A stretch of 64,000 nucleotides of DNA from Streptacidiphilus albus JL83 (GTDB taxonomy: Bacteria > Actinomycetota > Actinomycetes > Streptomycetales > Streptomycetaceae), in contig NZ_JQML01000001.1 in assembly GCF_000744705.1 (NCBI RefSeq), forward strand, positions 6,148,017-6,212,016, read 5' to 3'. Every line of letters begins with the position of its first letter. The stretch's first letter is position 1. The position numbers and the translations under genes were made by a program. Positions 1 to 9,600 of this stretch are shown here, piece by piece. Under the pieces are notes generated by a model. That model searched no databases. It was not told the DNA's origin and saw nothing but the letters and a program-made list of their open reading frames with translations.

Positions 1-325
1 CGCCGCGGACGAGGTCGTCCCACATGAACCAGAAGCGGTCCTGTCCGGGGGTGCCGAAGAGGTAGAGGATCAGGTCCTGGTCCAGGGTGATCCGGCCGAA
101 GTCCATGGCCACCGTGGTGGTGGTCTTGTCGGCGACGTGGCTCAGGTCGTCGATGCCGGCGCTGGCGCTGGTCATCACCGCTTCGGTGCGCAGCGGGTTG
201 ATCTCCGAGACCGCGCCGACCAGGGTGGTCTTGCCCACACCGAAGCCGCCCGCCACGACGATCTTCGCGGAGGTGGTGGCGCGGGTCGGGGCAGGAGCCG
301 CGGGCCTAGAGCTTGCGTAGTCCAC
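1..325 (-). CDS. cvnD: Conservon small GTPase CvnD (first conservon), 3' end outside the window
   Basis: Small Ras/MglA-like GTP-binding protein and last gene of this conservon. The window edge removes its C-terminal half. It begins with GTG at 323-325, overlapping the 3' end of the DUF742 gene by 20 bp, which implies translational coupling. The N-terminus carries the P-loop GGFGVGKTT and, further on, FGTPGQDRFWFMWDDL (switch II region). Without gaps it aligns at a fixed offset of 5329 bp with the second cvnD at 5064-5654; positions 1-118 are identical at DNA level and most of 156-260 also matches. Known for the family: CvnD proteins bind and hydrolyse GTP and act with CvnA, CvnB and CvnC at the membrane. 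Inference: the signal it relays here is unknown. Confidence 0.93.
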   Translation of the reverse strand, partial: MDYASSRPAAPAPTRATTSAKIVVAGGFGVGKTTLVGAVSEINPLRTEAVMTSASAGIDDLSHVADKTTTTVAMDFGRITLDQDLILYLFGTPGQDRFWFMWDDLVRG

Positions 326-908
326 TGAGCACCCTTTCGAGCAGTGTCACGTCTGGCGTGCCGCCGGAATCGCCTCCGGCAGCGGGCTGGTGGATCGCGA
401 CCAGGCCGGATTCGGCCAGGTCGGCAACGAGGATGCGGGCCACCCCGAGGGGGATGGACAGCAGGGCCGAGATCTCGGCCACGGACTTGATGTCCTGGCA
501 GAGGTGGCAGATCCGCTGGTGCTCCGGGAGGAGCGAGGCGAAGCGCTCGGGCGGCGTCGTGGTCGAGACCAGGGCCTCGATCGCCAACTGGTAGCGGGGC
601 CGGGTCCGGCCGCCGGTCATCGCGTAGGGGCGGATCAGCGGCTGGTCGTCCTGGTCCTGCTCCGGCTCGCCGCGCCGGGACCCCTGGGCCGACGAGGACG
701 GACGGTTCCAGTCGTCCTGGTACGGCTGGTCGCGGTAGCCGCCTCCGGTGTAGCCGTTCTCGACGTACCGCTGTTCTTCCTGGTACGGGTTGCTCTCGTA
801 GCCGGGGTAGCCGGGGGCGTAGCCGCCACCGGGACCGCCGAACGCGTCATGACCTGTACCCGGATAGCCGGTGCCGTACTGGCCGTGCTGATCCTCTGAC
901 GCTGTCAC
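306..908 (-). CDS. cvnC: Conservon DUF742 protein CvnC with a Tyr/Gly-rich N-terminal tail
   Basis: A 200-aa DUF742 protein. The GTG start at 906-908 follows a strong GGAGGA site. The DUF742 core covers roughly residues 90-200, starting near LIRPYAMTGGRTRPRYQLA and including a winged-helix-like segment (SVAEISALLSIPLGVARILVADL) before the end motif LLERVLSGLRKL. The first 90 residues are a low-complexity tail rich in Tyr, Gly, Pro and Gln that is predicted to be disordered. The second conservon's CvnC (128 aa) has only a short stub in its place. The gene sits between cvnB and cvnD and overlaps cvnD by 20 bp. DUF742 proteins are conserved partners in conservons, and their biochemical role is not settled. 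Confidence 0.93.
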   Translation of the reverse strand: MTASEDQHGQYGTGYPGTGHDAFGGPGGGYAPGYPGYESNPYQEEQRYVENGYTGGGYRDQPYQDDWNRPSSSAQGSRRGEPEQDQDDQPLIRPYAMTGGRTRPRYQLAIEALVSTTTPPERFASLLPEHQRICHLCQDIKSVAEISALLSIPLGVARILVADLAESGLVAIHQPAAGGDSGGTPDVTLLERVLSGLRKL

Positions 909-1040
909 GGTTCCTCCTCACAGTGGGGCGACGGGGCGTTGCGGCTCTTGTCTGTGTGCTGTGCGGGTGGTGCGGGTGCTGGCCGTGCATCGGTGCAGTG
1001 CTGTGGTCTCGGTACGGTGCTGCGGTTCCGGCGGAGTCTG

Positions 1041-1463
1041 TCAGTGGAGCAGGCTGCCCTGGAGCTCCGCGCGCAGGGCCGGGGTCAGCACCGTACCGGC
1101 CCGGTCGACCAGGAGTGCCATCTCGTACCCCACCAGGCCGATATCGCTGTCCGGGGCCGCCAGCACGGCAAGTGACGAGCCGTCGGAGACCGCCATGATG
1201 AAGAGGAAGCCGCGCTCCATCTCCACCACGCTCTGGGTCACCCGGCCGCCCTCGAAGATCCGCGAGGCGCCCTGGGTGAGCGAGCTCAGCCCGGAGGCCA
1301 CCGCGGCGAGCTGGTCGGCCCGGTCCCGGGGGAAGCCCTCGGACATGGCGAGCAGGAGGCCGTCCGCGGACACCACCACCGTGTGCGACACCCCGGGGGT
1401 GCTGTCCACGAAGTTGGTGATCAACCAGTTCAGGTTCTGTGCCGCCTGGGACATCTGACTCAC
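1041..1463 (-). CDS. cvnB: Conservon Roadblock/LC7-domain protein CvnB
   Basis: A 140-aa single-domain Roadblock/LC7 protein. This fold partners small GTPases as a regulator or scaffold, so it probably binds CvnD. The GTG start at 1461-1463 lies 8 nt after a GGAG site and 2 bp after the cvnA stop. The sequence contains the usual LNWLITNFVDSTPGV start, the VVVSADGLLLAMSEG strand pair and the IFEGGRVTQSVVEMERGFLF segment. It is almost identical to the second CvnB at 6186-6608, with differences at only a handful of residues, and is nearly as close at DNA level. That similarity is far higher than for the two CvnA proteins. Confidence 0.95.
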   Translation of the reverse strand: MSQMSQAAQNLNWLITNFVDSTPGVSHTVVVSADGLLLAMSEGFPRDRADQLAAVASGLSSLTQGASRIFEGGRVTQSVVEMERGFLFIMAVSDGSSLAVLAAPDSDIGLVGYEMALLVDRAGTVLTPALRAELQGSLLH

Positions 1464-1465
1464 TG

Positions 1466-4400
1466 CTAACGCTCCGGGTGGTTCGGGCCGCCGAAGAGAT
1501 CGGTGCCGCCGTGCTGGTCGGGGTGGGGAGAGTCGCCTGCGCTGCGGCCCTGCTGGACGCCGCGGCGCAGATTGGTGAGCCGGCCGCGGACCTCCTCGGG
1601 GGTGCGGGACAGCTGCGAGGTGGTGCTGCCGGCCTGGTCGCGGCCGGGTTCCTGGACGTTGCCCGGGAGCAGGTTCTGCCGCGGCACGCGGCGGGGCAGG
1701 CCCGCCTCGGTGGTGCCGCCGGCCACGGGGGTGCGCATGGCCTCCGGCGCGGTCGGCAGGAAGGCGTCCGTCGAGCTCTGGCCGCTGTCCTCACGGGCGC
1801 CGGTGAACCAGTTGGGACGCTCGCCGGTCTCCCGCTCGCCGATGGCCCGACCGCCGAGGGCCTGGCCGGGACGGCGCTGCGGCAGCGCGCCGGTGCCGCC
1901 GGCGCCGCCGTTGTTCTGCGGCAGCGAGGGACGCGGCTCCTCGGCCTGCGGGGCCTGCGGGGTCTCCGGGTAGTACGGCTGGTTGAACTGCGGTTCGGGC
2001 TGGTAGGGAGCCGAGTGCTCCTTCCGGCCCCGCCGGTCGTGGGTGAAGGGGCTGAGGGCGGGTGCGGCCGAGTCGAAGTCGGCGGCGGTGTAGCGGCCGG
2101 CCTCGTAGCCCGCGTCCGGGGCGGGGTAGGACTGCTCCTGGAACCCGCCCTGGTAGGGCTGCTCGGGGAAGGCCGCCGGGTAGCCGGAGTCGCGGTACCC
2201 GGGCTCCGGGTACCCGGGCTCCGGGAAGGCCGGGGCGGGGAACGGCGCGTCCGGGAAGGCGGCGGCCGGGAAGGAGGTGGTCGGGTACTCGTCGTCGTAA
2301 CCGGTGGCCCGGTCGAACTCCCCGCCCGGATAGCCGTTGTCGGCGTAGGGCGTGCCCTCGAAGCCGCGCTGCGGTGCGGGCTGCGCTGCGGGCTGCGCTG
2401 CGGGCTGCGGAGCGGTGGGCCGGGCCTGCGGCGCCGGGGCGGGTGCGGGAGCGGGCTGCGGAGCGGCGGCCTCCAGCGCGGCCGTCTCGCGGCGCTGGCC
2501 GAGCCGGCGCAGCCGCGGCGTGGGTGCGGCCGGGGCGGGCGGCTGCTGGACCGCGGGGGCGGGCACCTCGTAGCGGCTGTCGTCGAAGCCGAGCTCGCTC
2601 GCGGTGAGCAGGCCGGGCACCGGGTAGCTGCCGGTGTCGCCGTAGCCGCCGGCCTCCGGGTAGCCGCCACCGAAGTCCGCGGCCGGGGCGAAGCCCGGAG
2701 CGGCCGGAGCGGCCGGTTCGAAGTCCGGGGCCGCGCCGAAGTCCGGGGCGGGGGTGGGGGCGAAGCCCAGGGCCGGGACCGGGCCGGTGGTCTCGGCCTC
2801 GGTCTCCGGGTAGACCCGGGAGACCGAGTAGGTCTCCTCGGGCTCGGTCACCCGGGGCAGCTGGGTCAGGTGCTCGGGCATCATCACCAGCGAGGTGGTC
2901 CCGGCCGACTCGCCCGAGGGGCGCAGCTGGACCCGGACGCCGTGCCGCTCGGCCAGCCGGCCGACCACGAACAGGCCCATCTGCCGGGAGACCGAGGCGT
3001 CCACGGTCGGCGGGTCGGCCAGCTTGCTGTTGATGCCGGCGAAGTCCTCGGGGGTGAGGCCGATGCCCTTGTCGTGGATCTCGACCAGCATCCGCTGGTC
3101 GGGCAGTCGGGTCGCGGTGACCCTGACCCGGGTCTGCGGGCTGGAGAAGGCGGTGGCGTTCTCCAGCAGCTCGGCGAGCAGGTGCACCAGGTCGGTCACG
3201 GCGACGCCGATGACCTCGGCCTCCGGTATGCCGCTGAGCTCGACCCGCTCGTACTGCTCCACCTCGGAGGCGGCGGCGCGGAGCACGTCCACCAGCGGCA
3301 CCGGGTCGGTCCACTCGCGTCCGGCGCTCTCGCCGGCCAGGACCAGCAGGTTCTCACCGTTGCGGCGCATCCGGGTGGCCAGGTGGTCGAGCTTGAACAG
3401 GCTCTCCAGCTGGTCCGGGTCGGCCTCGTTGGACTCCAGCACCGAGATCAGTTCGAGCTGACGCTCGATCAGGCCGTGGCTGCGCCGGGACAGGTTGGTG
3501 AAGATCGCGTTGACGTTGCCGCGGAGCAGCGCCTGCTCGGAGGCGAGTCGGACGGCCTCGCGGAGGACGTCCTCGAAGGCCCGGGCGACCTCGCCGATCT
3601 CGTCCCGCCCGGTCAGCGGGATCGGTGCGACGGTGGTGTCGACCCGCTCCGGGTCGGTCTTGGAGAGCTTGCGGACCAGGTCCGGCAGCCGCTCGCCGGC
3701 GATCTCCTGGGCGCTGTTGCGCAGGGTGCGCATGCCGCGCACCATCGAGCGGGACATCACCATCGTCAGCAGCGCCGAGGCCAGCAGCGCGGCCAGCGCC
3801 TCGATGCCGATGATCAGCGCCTGCTGGTCCGCGCTGTGCTGGGCGCTCTTGGCGTCCTGGACGATCTGGTCGGTGATCGCCGACTCGACCTGGCGCTCCT
3901 GCTGGATCAGCGCGGAGGAGTCCTGGTACCAGGAGGCGGGGGTCACCCCGGAGGACGACAGCCGCTTGCCCGCCAGCCCCAGCGCCTCCAGCTTCTCCTC
4001 GGTGGGAGTGATCGGCGCGGCCGTCACGGTCTTCTGGTAGAGCGCGAGGTCGGAGGGGATCCCGGAGACCACGAACTGGCCGTTGGCGACCTGGGTGAGC
4101 TTGTTCGCGACCTGGACGCCCACCGAAAGCTCTGTCGGCATCTTGTCGGCGACCAGGGCGATCGTCACCAGGTTGCGCTCGTTGGAGGTGGACGCCTTCT
4201 GCAGGGTCAGCGCGTAGAGCTCGCGGCCGCGGCTGTTGACGTTGTTGTTGCCGAAGCTCAGCTCGTTGTCCAGGCCCATCAGCTCGAAGAACAGGTTGGA
4301 GTAGTTCGAGTTGGTGGTGATCGGGTCCATGGACGCGGAGTTGCCCTGGCTCCGCAGCGCCTTCAGCTCCTGCGCCTGCAGGGTCTTGAAGTTGCCCAGC

Positions 4401-4807
4401 TCGGTCGAGATCCGCGCGTCGCTGTGCACCGAGGTGGCGGCGGCGTACATGGTGAGGATGTCGGCGTCGGTCTGCTTCTGGGCGCGCAGGACGGCGGGGT
4501 CGTTGCGGTTGCCCGCCAGCGCGGGGGCCACGGCCAGGTCGCGCTCGTTCTCCAGGTCGTCGACGACCGTGGTGGCGTCGCGGACCAGGATGGCGACCTT
4601 CTCGTTCTGGCCGGCCGCATTGGCGATGTTGAGCTGGTCGTGCACCCGCAGACCGGCGAAGGTCACGCCGGTGAGCACGGGAACCAGCAGAATGGCCGTC
4701 AGCCGGGTGGGCACGCGCCAGTTGCGGAAGCGCCAACTAGCGCCGCCGTCCGCCACCGGCTGTTCACTGTCCTGCCGGGGTCCGGGGTCTGCCTGCTTCT
4801 GCCTCAC
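1466..4807 (-). CDS. cvnA: Conservon sensor-kinase-like protein CvnA (nitrate-sensing-like domain, HAMP, ATPase, long disordered tail)
   Basis: A 1113-aa membrane sensor with a histidine-kinase-like ATPase and first gene of the conservon. The GTG start is at 4805-4807. TM1 lies at about residues 36-55, an extracytoplasmic helical domain of the NIT (nitrate/nitrite sensing) type at about 56-325, and TM2 at about 326-350, followed by HAMP. Next come a dimerisation-like helix ([20 protein letters not shown]) and an HATPase_c domain with N-box [10 protein letters not shown] near 540 and G1 box DKGIGL near 579. From about 650 to the end is low-complexity sequence rich in Pro, Ala, Gly, Tyr and Phe, with FPxPxF/GYPEPGY-type repeats. 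Known for the family: CvnA recruits CvnB, CvnC and CvnD at the membrane. Autokinase activity is not assured. The ligand is unknown. Confidence 0.94.
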   Translation of the reverse strand: MRQKQADPGPRQDSEQPVADGGASWRFRNWRVPTRLTAILLVPVLTGVTFAGLRVHDQLNIANAAGQNEKVAILVRDATTVVDDLENERDLAVAPALAGNRNDPAVLRAQKQTDADILTMYAAATSVHSDARISTELGNFKTLQAQELKALRSQGNSASMDPITTNSNYSNLFFELMGLDNELSFGNNNVNSRGRELYALTLQKASTSNERNLVTIALVADKMPTELSVGVQVANKLTQVANGQFVVSGIPSDLALYQKTVTAAPITPTEEKLEALGLAGKRLSSSGVTPASWYQDSSALIQQERQVESAITDQIVQDAKSAQHSADQQALIIGIEALAALLASALLTMVMSRSMVRGMRTLRNSAQEIAGERLPDLVRKLSKTDPERVDTTVAPIPLTGRDEIGEVARAFEDVLREAVRLASEQALLRGNVNAIFTNLSRRSHGLIERQLELISVLESNEADPDQLESLFKLDHLATRMRRNGENLLVLAGESAGREWTDPVPLVDVLRAAASEVEQYERVELSGIPEAEVIGVAVTDLVHLLAELLENATAFSSPQTRVRVTATRLPDQRMLVEIHDKGIGLTPEDFAGINSKLADPPTVDASVSRQMGLFVVGRLAERHGVRVQLRPSGESAGTTSLVMMPEHLTQLPRVTEPEETYSVSRVYPETEAETTGPVPALGFAPTPAPDFGAAPDFEPAAPAAPGFAPAADFGGGYPEAGGYGDTGSYPVPGLLTASELGFDDSRYEVPAPAVQQPPAPAAPTPRLRRLGQRRETAALEAAAPQPAPAPAPAPQARPTAPQPAAQPAAQPAPQRGFEGTPYADNGYPGGEFDRATGYDDEYPTTSFPAAAFPDAPFPAPAFPEPGYPEPGYRDSGYPAAFPEQPYQGGFQEQSYPAPDAGYEAGRYTAADFDSAAPALSPFTHDRRGRKEHSAPYQPEPQFNQPYYPETPQAPQAEEPRPSLPQNNGGAGGTGALPQRRPGQALGGRAIGERETGERPNWFTGAREDSGQSSTDAFLPTAPEAMRTPVAGGTTEAGLPRRVPRQNLLPGNVQEPGRDQAGSTTSQLSRTPEEVRGRLTNLRRGVQQGRSAGDSPHPDQHGGTDLFGGPNHPER

Positions 4808-5063
4808 TCGACAACAACCTCTCGGCCGGGTTGGCCAGTTCTACAGATCTGCGCGGATCGCTGGAATTTCAGCACGTCCGTCGGGCAGCGGCCAAACATC
4901 TGCTCCAACGTTGCGCGCCGACGCCAAAACGGGGCATATGGCCCAGCGATGCCGAATGCGCCCCTCCGGATCGGCGCAGCGTGCACAGTCGGCTACGCCT
5001 GGTCACGCCGCCCCGGGAATTGCGGGTCTAACTGTTATGAAAATGTGTGCACCTGGCGCGGGC
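4808..5063. other. Intergenic region between the two conservons
   Basis: 256 bp with no supportable gene. It separates the second conservon's cvnD (ending at 5064) from the first conservon's cvnA (starting at 4807). Both are on the minus strand, so it should contain the first conservon's promoter. I see no clear -35/-10 pair and no strong rho-independent hairpin, so readthrough from the upstream conservon is possible. Confidence 0.6.
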
Positions 5064-5654
5064 TCAGCGCAGTCGGGCGAGGAGGGCGTGCTCGACGAGG
5101 GTGATGAGTGCGGATTTGGCGCTGTCGCGGCGTCGGGCGTCGGTGGTGATGATGGGGGTTTCGGCGCTGAGTTGGAGGGCTTCGCGGACTTCTTCGGGGT
5201 TGTGGGTCTGGGTGCCGTCGAAGACGTTGAGGGCGACGACGAAGGGCAGGCCGCTGTTTTCGAAGTAGTCGATGGCGGGGAAGCAGTCGGCGAGGCGTCG
5301 GGTGTCGACCAGGACGACGGCGCCGATGGCGCCGCGGACGAGGTCGTCCCACATGAACCAGAAGCGGTCCTGTCCGGGGGTGCCGAAGAGGTAGAGGATC
5401 AGGTCCTGGTCCAGGGTGATCCGGCCGAAGTCCATGGCCACCGTGGTCGTGGTCTTCCCCGCCACATGGGTGAGGTCGTCGATGCCGGCGCTGGCGCTGG
5501 TCATCACCGCTTCGGTGCGCAGCGGGTTGATCTCCGAGACCGCGCCGACCAGGGTGGTCTTGCCCACACCGAAGCCGCCCGCCACGACGATCTTCGCTGA
5601 CGTGGTGGCGCGGGTCGGCGCAGGGGCCACTGGCCTAGAGCTTGCGTAGTCCAC
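5064..5654 (-). CDS. cvnD: Conservon small GTPase CvnD (second conservon)
   Basis: A 196-aa small GTP-binding protein. The GTG start at 5652-5654 overlaps the DUF742 gene by 20 bp, as in the first conservon. The P-loop GGFGVGKTT is at residues 26-34. Switch II region FGTPGQDRFWFMWDDL, GAVVLVDTRR and base-binding ALNVFDG (in place of NKxD) follow. The sequence after the core predicts a helix and the terminal ALLARLR. The family acts as the GTPase output of a conservon. The DNA is nearly identical to the 325 bp of the first cvnD visible in this window, apart from a patch at about 5448-5470. Confidence 0.95.
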   Translation of the reverse strand: MDYASSRPVAPAPTRATTSAKIVVAGGFGVGKTTLVGAVSEINPLRTEAVMTSASAGIDDLTHVAGKTTTTVAMDFGRITLDQDLILYLFGTPGQDRFWFMWDDLVRGAIGAVVLVDTRRLADCFPAIDYFENSGLPFVVALNVFDGTQTHNPEEVREALQLSAETPIITTDARRRDSAKSALITLVEHALLARLR

Positions 5655-6021
5655 TGAGGACCCTTTCGAGCAGTGTCACGTCCGGCGCGCCGCCGTTCTC
5701 GGTGGCCGCGGCCGGCTGGTGGATCGCGACCAGGCCGGCTTCGGCCAGGTCGGCGACGAGGATGCGGGCCACACCCAGGGGTATGGGTACCAGGGCGGAG
5801 ACCTCCGCCACCGACTTGACGTCCCGGCACAGCTGCACGATCCGTTGGTGCTCGGGGAGCAGCGTCCCCGCGCGGTCGGCCTGGGCCGTGGTCGAGACCA
5901 GGGCCTCGATCGCCAGCTGGTAGCGGGGGCGGGTCCGGCCTCCGGTCATCGCGTAGGGGCGCACCAGCGGGGGCTGGGAGCCCCCGCCGTACGAACCGGT
6001 GGAGCCTTGGGGCGGGGCCAT
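5635..6021 (-). CDS. cvnC: Conservon DUF742 protein CvnC (short form)
   Basis: A 128-aa DUF742 protein. It has a start region MAPPQGSTGSYGGGSQPP and then the core PLVRPYAMTGGRTRPRYQLA, the winged-helix-like SVAEVSALVPIPLGVARILV and the end motif LLERVLSGLRKL. Start and upstream spacing fit an AGGAGGACAG site. It overlaps cvnD by 20 bp and follows cvnB after about 164 bp. It lacks the 90-residue Tyr/Gly-rich tail of its paralogue at 306-908, so the two CvnC proteins differ chiefly in the presence of this tail. Confidence 0.93.
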   Translation of the reverse strand: MAPPQGSTGSYGGGSQPPLVRPYAMTGGRTRPRYQLAIEALVSTTAQADRAGTLLPEHQRIVQLCRDVKSVAEVSALVPIPLGVARILVADLAEAGLVAIHQPAAATENGGAPDVTLLERVLSGLRKL

Positions 6022-6185
6022 CTGTCCTCCTTGAGCTGCAGCGGTCCGTGGTGCCTCTCCGCGGCGGTTGGTGGTGCTGAGGGTTTCCGTGGATCAGTCG
6101 GTCGGACGGTGGAGCAGTCGAGCAGTCGTACTGAGGTCACGTCAAGTGCCGGGACGGCGGAGCAGCCGCCGTCCCGGCGGTGGGA

Positions 6186-6608
6186 TCAGTGGAGCAGGCT
6201 GCCCTGGAGCTCCGCACGGAGGGCCGGGGTCAGCACGTCGCCGGCCCGGTCGACCAGCAGCGCCATCTCGTAGCCGACCAGGCCGATGTCGCTGTCCGGC
6301 GAGGCCAGCACGGCGAGGGACGAGCCGTCGGAGACCGCCATGATGAAGAGGAAGCCGCGCTCCATCTCCACCACGGTCTGGGTCACCCGGCCGCCCTCGA
6401 AGATCCGCGAGGCGCCCTGGGTGAGCGACGTCAGCCCGGAGGCCACGGCGGCGAGCTGGTCGGCCCGGTCCCGGGGGAAGCCCTCGGACATGGCGAGCAG
6501 GAGGCCGTCCGCGGAGACCACCACCGTGTGCGACACGCCGGGGGTGTTGTCCACGAAGTTGGTGATCAACCAGTTCAGATTGTGTGCCGCTTGGGACATC
6601 TGGCTCAT
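6186..6608 (-). CDS. cvnB: Conservon Roadblock/LC7-domain protein CvnB (second conservon)
   Basis: A 140-aa Roadblock/LC7 protein. I place the start at the ATG at 6606-6608 because it gives exactly the same length and N-terminus (MSQMSQAA) as the first CvnB. A TTG at 6615-6617 that overlaps the cvnA stop would add three residues, but its AGGAG site would then be only 2 nt away. The protein differs from the first CvnB at few positions (for example N/S, T/S and V/T changes). It is the expected partner of CvnD and forms an operon with the gene before it. Confidence 0.93.
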   Translation of the reverse strand: MSQMSQAAHNLNWLITNFVDNTPGVSHTVVVSADGLLLAMSEGFPRDRADQLAAVASGLTSLTQGASRIFEGGRVTQTVVEMERGFLFIMAVSDGSSLAVLASPDSDIGLVGYEMALLVDRAGDVLTPALRAELQGSLLH

Positions 6609-6613
6609 CTGAG

Positions 6614-9600
6614 TCAACGCTCCTGGGGGTTGGTGCCGTACGGGCCGTTGTCCTGCGACCGGTCCTGGGACGGGTTCGGCGATCCTGCCTGGCGTCCCTG
6701 CTGGATGCCGCGGCGCAGGTTGGTGAGCCGTCCGCGGACCTCCTCGGGCGACCGGGAGACCTGGGGCCCGTTGTCGGGCGTGCTCTCGGCGGCACCGGGC
6801 ACGAGGTTCGCCTGCGGCACCCGGCGGGGGAGGCCCGAGGGCATCACACCGCCGGCGCTGGGCTCACGCACCTGCTCGGCCCGGCGCCACACCTCGTCGT
6901 TGGAGGAGGCGCGCCACGGGGCCGCGGCGGACGCCGAGGAGCCGCCCGCGCCCGCGGGGGCGCCGCGCTGCGGCAGCGGGCGCTGCTGGGGCTCCTGCGG
7001 CCGGGAGGCCGCGGTGGGCTGCGGCGCCTGCGGCGAACCCGGCTGCGGCGAACCGGGCTGCTGCGGACCCGCCTGCTGCGGGGCCTGCGGCTGACGCTGC
7101 TGCCCCTGCTGCGGACCGGACGGCCCGCCCTGGGCCTGGTCGCCGTACACCTGCACCGCGCGCATCCGGTCGGCCCGCCCGCTGCGGAACCAGTTGGACT
7201 CCATCGCCTCGAAGATCGGCGAACGGGCCGCGTCGGCCTCGGCGGGCGGGAGCGCCCGCGTCAGCGGGTGGTCGGCCGGGTCCTGGTGGAGCGGCGCGGC
7301 CGGCTGCGGAACCGGCTGCTGCGGGACGACCGGCTGCGGGACGGCCGACTGCGGCGCGACGGGCTGCGGTGCGACCGGCTGCGGGGCGACCGGACGCTGC
7401 GGGGCGACCGGCTGCGGCGCGACCGGGCGCTGCGGGGCGACCGGGCGCTGCGGCTCCTCCTCGAAGTGCGGACGGGCGAACTGCGCGGTGCTGTCGGGGG
7501 AGCCGTGCTGGGGCTGCTCGGCCCACAGGTTGGTCTCCTCCACCGGCGCGGGGGCCGGGGCCGGCATCGGCGGCTGCGGGCGCTGGCCCCGGGTGGGCAG
7601 CGGCCGACCCGGCAGCTGCTGCGGGGACTGCGACTGCTGCTGCTGCGACTGCGGAGCCTGCGGCTGGGCCTGCTGCGGCGGCTGCGGAGCCTGCGGCTGC
7701 TGCTGCGGAGCGGGCTGCTGCTGGTCGCGCCGGGGGAGCTGGTGCTGGCCGGTGAGGGCCGTGCTGCCCTGCGGCAGCGTCGGGTTCGGCCGACGCGAGG
7801 GCAGGCCCTGCTGCGGCTGGCCGGACTGACCGGGCAGACCCTGCTGCGGCTGACCCGGCTGACCCGGCTGACCCGGCTGACCCGGCAGGCCCTGCTGCGG
7901 CTGGCCGGGCAGGGAGGGGCGGCCGGGGACCGGGCCGGAGGGGCCGGCCGGGAGCGGGGCGCGACCGGGGCCCTGCGGCACGGCGCCGCGCTGCGGGCCG
8001 CCCTGGAGGCCGGCCATGCCCTGCGGACGCTGGCGCGCCTGGCCGGGAAGCTGGCCCGGACCGCCCTGGCCGGCCATCTGACCGGGCATCTGACCCGCGC
8101 CGGGGCCGCCGCCGGGGCCGCGCCGCTCGGCGGTGTTGGTGACGTCCACCGGCAGCATGACCAGCGCGGTGGTGCCGCCGGAGTCGCTGGGGCGGAGCTG
8201 GATCCGGATGCCGTGGCGGAGCGACAGCCGACCGACCACGAACAGGCCCATCCGGCGGGACACCGAGACGTCCACCACCGGGGGGTTGGCCAGCCGCTCG
8301 TTGATCTCGGCGAGGTCCTCCGGGGAGAGGCCGATGCCGGTGTCGTGGATCTCGACCAGCACCCGCCCGTCCGGCAGTGCGTGGCCGGTGACCCGGACCC
8401 GGGTCTGCGGGCTGGAGAACGAGGTGGCGTTCTCCAGCAGCTCGGCGAGCAGGTGGACGAGGTCGTTGACGACTCGTCCGGCGACCTCGGCGGTGGGCAC
8501 CGAGGCCAGTTCGATGCGCTCGTACTGCTCCACCTCGGAGGCGGCGGCGCGGAGCACGTCCACCAGCGGCACCGGGCGGGTCCAGCGTCGGCCCGGGTCC
8601 TCGCCCGCGAGGACGAGCAGGTTCTCGCCGTTGCGGCGCATACGGGTCGCCAGGTGGTCCAGCTTGAAGAGGCTGGCCAGCTGGTCCGGGTCGGCCTCGC
8701 GGCTCTCCAGCTCGGAGATCATCGACAGCTGGCGCTGGATCAGGCCCTGGGAGCGGCGCGAGAGGTTGGTGAACATCGCGTTGATGTTCCCTCGCAGCAG
8801 GGCCTGCTCGGCGGCGAGGCGGACGGCCTGGGCGTGGACCTGGTCGAAGGCCCGGGCCACGTGGCCGATCTCGTCGGTGGTGTCGATGCCGATCGAGGCG
8901 ACCGAGGTGTCGACGTCCTGCGGGTCCGACTCGGAGAGGGTGCGGACCAGTTCCGGCAGCTGGTGGTCGGCCACGTCCTCGGCGGCGAACTGCAGCTTGT
9001 TCAGCGTCCGGACCATCGAGCGGGCCACCAGCGCGGCGCCGAGGATGGCGACCAGCAGCACCAGCGCGATCAGCACGGAGTTCAGGATCACGTCCGTCTG
9101 GGCCTGCGAGCGCTGGTCGATGACCTGGTTGATGAGGTTCTGCAGGAGGTAGTTCTCATCGTTGGTCATGCTGGTGATCTGCGACTCGGCCTCGTCGTCC
9201 CAGGTCGAGTAGGAGGGCAGCACGTCCGGGTACGCCTTGAAGCCGTTGGTCGCGTTCAGCACGGCGTTGGCGAACAGGTTCGCGTTCTTGATGTTGGTGT
9301 TGTAGGTCCAGGACTGGATCAGGTTCGCCGAGTCGCCGTTGTAGAGCGCGATGAACTCGGTCCGCAGGAACGCCTCGTTGGTGAAGGCGGTCTGCGCGTA
9401 CAGCCGGTCCTGGGTCTCCAGCACGTTGCCCGAGGCCAGCGAGGCGCTGATGACGGCCTGGACGATCGAGACCGACTCCTTCCACTGCGAGAAGATCTCC
9501 AGGGAACGCGCGGAGGAGAGCAGTTCGCTGTTGCTGGAGGCGAGCGCGAGGTTCTGGCTCAGCGACAGCAGCTGCTGGATCAGGTTGTCGTAGTCCGACA

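Noticed and set aside
1439..5104. 1221-codon open frame on the plus strand
   Set aside because: Antisense to cvnA; low-complexity Gly/Val/Arg product typical of high-GC frame shadows, without ribosome-binding site or domain.
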